Source of the DNA: Citricoccus alkalitolerans
Lineage (GTDB): Bacteria > Actinomycetota > Actinomycetes > Actinomycetales > Micrococcaceae
NCBI RefSeq assembly: GCF_039528175.1
Contig: NZ_BAAALH010000002.1
Span: forward strand, 62,001-126,000
Direction: 5' to 3'
DNA: 64,000 nt
In this document: positions 62,942 to 64,000 of the stretch, piece after piece
How the letters are laid out: each line of letters starts with the position of its first letter
Position numbering within the stretch: position 1 is the stretch's first letter
Translations under genes and position numbers: made by a program
The notes under the pieces: generated by a model
The model's database searches: none
The model's input: the letters and a program-made list of their open reading frames with translations, nothing else
What the model was told of the DNA's origin: nothing

Positions 62942-63787
62942 TCAGCGGCTCACGGCGTGGTCGGGCAGGGCCGGCAGCTTCGGCTGACGCTTGGCCGCCG
63001 TACGGTAGTGGGTGGCGTAGAGCGTCAGGCCCACGAAGGAGAGGCCACCCACGAGGTTGCCGAGCACGGTCGGGATCTCGTTCCAGACGAGGTAGTCCAT
63101 GATGGAGAACTCACCGCCCAGCATGAGGCCCGCCGGGAAGAGGAACATGTTGACGATGGAGTGCTCGAATCCCATGTAGAAGAAGAGCATGACCGGCATC
63201 CACATGATCAGGGCCTTGCCCACGACGTCCTTGGCCAGGAAGGCCGCGACCACACCGGTCGAGACCATCCAGTTGCAGAGCACGCCGCGGATGAAGAGCG
63301 TCAGCATGCCACCCGCGCCGTATTCGGCATAGCCGACGGTTCTCCCCTCGCCGATGGAGCCGATCTGCTGGGCCACCTCGTTCGGCGGGGTGTGGAAGCC
63401 GTAGGTCATGGTTACCACCATCATGACGGCCACCAGGAAGGCTCCGGCGAAGTTGCCGACGAAGACCAGGCCCCAGTTCCGCAACAGGCCTCCGATGGTC
63501 ACGCCGGGCCTCTTGTCGATCCAGGCCAGCGGGACGAGGGTGAAGACACCCGTGAGCAGGTCGAAGCCGAGCAGGTAGATGAGGATGAAGCCGACCGGGA
63601 ACAGCAACGCACCCACGAGGGCGTTGCCGGTCTGCACGGTGACGGTGATGGCGAATGCGGCGGCGAGGGCCAGGATGGCGCCGGCCATGAACGAGCGGAT
63701 CAGGGTGTCTCGAGTGGACATGAAGACCTTGGACTCACCGGCGTCGACCATGTGTTTCACGAAGTCTGACGGGCTGACATAGGACAT
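62942..63787 (-). CDS. Formate/nitrite transporter (FNT) family channel
   Basis: A 281-residue membrane protein with six helices and FNT signature stretches (VGALLFPVGFILIYLLG, NWGLVFVGNFAGAFLV, RGVLCNWMVSTGVVAAF, MPVMLFFYMGFEHSIVNMFL). The conserved pore histidine lies in GFEHSIVNM. FNT proteins pass formate, nitrite or hydrosulfide. Placement directly before cynS suggests its cargo may be nitrite or perhaps cyanate. GGAGTGATG precedes the ATG at 63787. Confidence 0.92.
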   Translation of the reverse strand: MSYVSPSDFVKHMVDAGESKVFMSTRDTLIRSFMAGAILALAAAFAITVTVQTGNALVGALLFPVGFILIYLLGFDLLTGVFTLVPLAWIDKRPGVTIGGLLRNWGLVFVGNFAGAFLVAVMMVVTMTYGFHTPPNEVAQQIGSIGEGRTVGYAEYGAGGMLTLFIRGVLCNWMVSTGVVAAFLAKDVVGKALIMWMPVMLFFYMGFEHSIVNMFLFPAGLMLGGEFSIMDYLVWNEIPTVLGNLVGGLSFVGLTLYATHYRTAAKRQPKLPALPDHAVSR

Positions 63788-63886
63788 GGGACATCACTCC
63801 AAGGGCGAGGGGGCGGGCATACCCCCAACCTAGGAAGCGTGCGTTTCTGCGGTGTTTCCGCCCGCGCACCTGCCCACGAAATCTCC

Positions 63887-63913
63887 CTCACTGTCCCGGC
63901 GCGATGCAGTGAG
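63887..63913. promoter_or_regulatory. Inverted repeat upstream of the FNT gene
   Basis: CTCACTG and CAGTGAG are exact complements 13 bases apart. It lies between the stop of the edge gene and the FNT start, and may be a terminator or an operator. The rest of 63788-63933 holds nothing I recognise. Confidence 0.4.
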
Positions 63914-63933
63914 ATACCCTCCGGTCAATCCCG

Positions 63934-64000
63934 TCAGGGCAGCTCCCTGACCAGCTTCGATGCCGCGGGGAGGGCCAGCGCCAAGTCGCGGACGCGCTGG
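63934..64000 (-). CDS. C-terminal tail of an unidentified gene (cut by window edge)
   Basis: Reading leftward from the edge gives 21 codons ending in TGA at 63934-63936. The peptide includes RDLALALPAASKLVRELP, and 20 of the 21 codons end in G or C, which is strong coding character. It is too short to identify. Confidence 0.45.
   Translation of the reverse strand, partial: QRVRDLALALPAASKLVRELP

Noticed and set aside
1..64000. CRISPR array, insertion sequence, prophage or toxin-antitoxin genes
   Set aside because: I found no regularly spaced short repeats, transposase or integrase motifs, phage structural genes or typical toxin-antitoxin pairs.

Overview
The window is about 70% GC, has very high GC at third codon positions, and carries actinobacterial hallmarks: an lhr-nei2 pair, GTP-dependent PEPCK, SufU-type Fe-S assembly, GTG starts, four-base stop/start overlaps and a SAM-IV-type riboswitch. 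It most resembles a Micrococcales chromosome, probably Micrococcaceae. I see no phage, transposon, CRISPR array or rRNA operon. A run of 27 N cuts a tRNA-Ser gene at 9608-9634, so order across that point rests on the assembly.

Region by region. 1-5031: the end of a 5'-nucleotidase-type enzyme and a complete secreted ExeM/NucH-type nuclease. Both end in three S-layer-homology repeats that are nearly identical at DNA level, which looks like a wall-anchored module for degrading extracellular DNA and nucleotides. 5107-9467: a large FAD/NAD-binding protein and a divergent S9 prolyl oligopeptidase. 9526-10744: broken tRNA-Ser(GCT), assembly gap and a PRC-barrel/DUF2382 stress-type protein. 10823-15916 (minus): MFS permease, then a compact group of a P-loop NTPase, an exporter-like ABC protein with a degenerate ATPase site (apparently started by CTG) and a small membrane-anchored protein. 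15978-27954: housekeeping genes (phosphohexomutase, CorC/CNNM protein, RecQ with a PRTase-like tail, pckG, tRNA-Arg, AI-2E-family permease, SixA phosphatase, orphan winged-helix regulator, upp, tadA). 28019-32903: tRNA-Ser(CGA), sufS-sufU, a LigM/DesA-like O-demethylase divergent from a LysR regulator, and rlmH. 33138-47795: lhr, a VOC protein, nei2, glgC, a pseudouridine synthase, a DedA protein, a large coiled-coil membrane protein, an OYE-family flavoenzyme and a NUDIX-like protein. 47800-52413: FUSC permease, tgt, an SRPBCC protein and an aldo/keto reductase.

52455-62363 (minus) is the most coherent system. A promoter and a SAM-IV-type riboswitch precede seven tightly packed genes: two DszC/SfnB-like flavin monooxygenases, an NtaA/DszA-type FMN monooxygenase, and a complete Dpp-type ABC importer (lipoprotein, two permeases, fused double ATPase). 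I read this as an organosulfur import and desulfurization operon that opens when SAM is low. A 7-bp complement of the first gene's ribosome-binding region lies just after the aptamer and suggests control of translation.

62490-64000 (minus): cyanase preceded by a formate/nitrite-family channel, and at the edge the tail of another gene.
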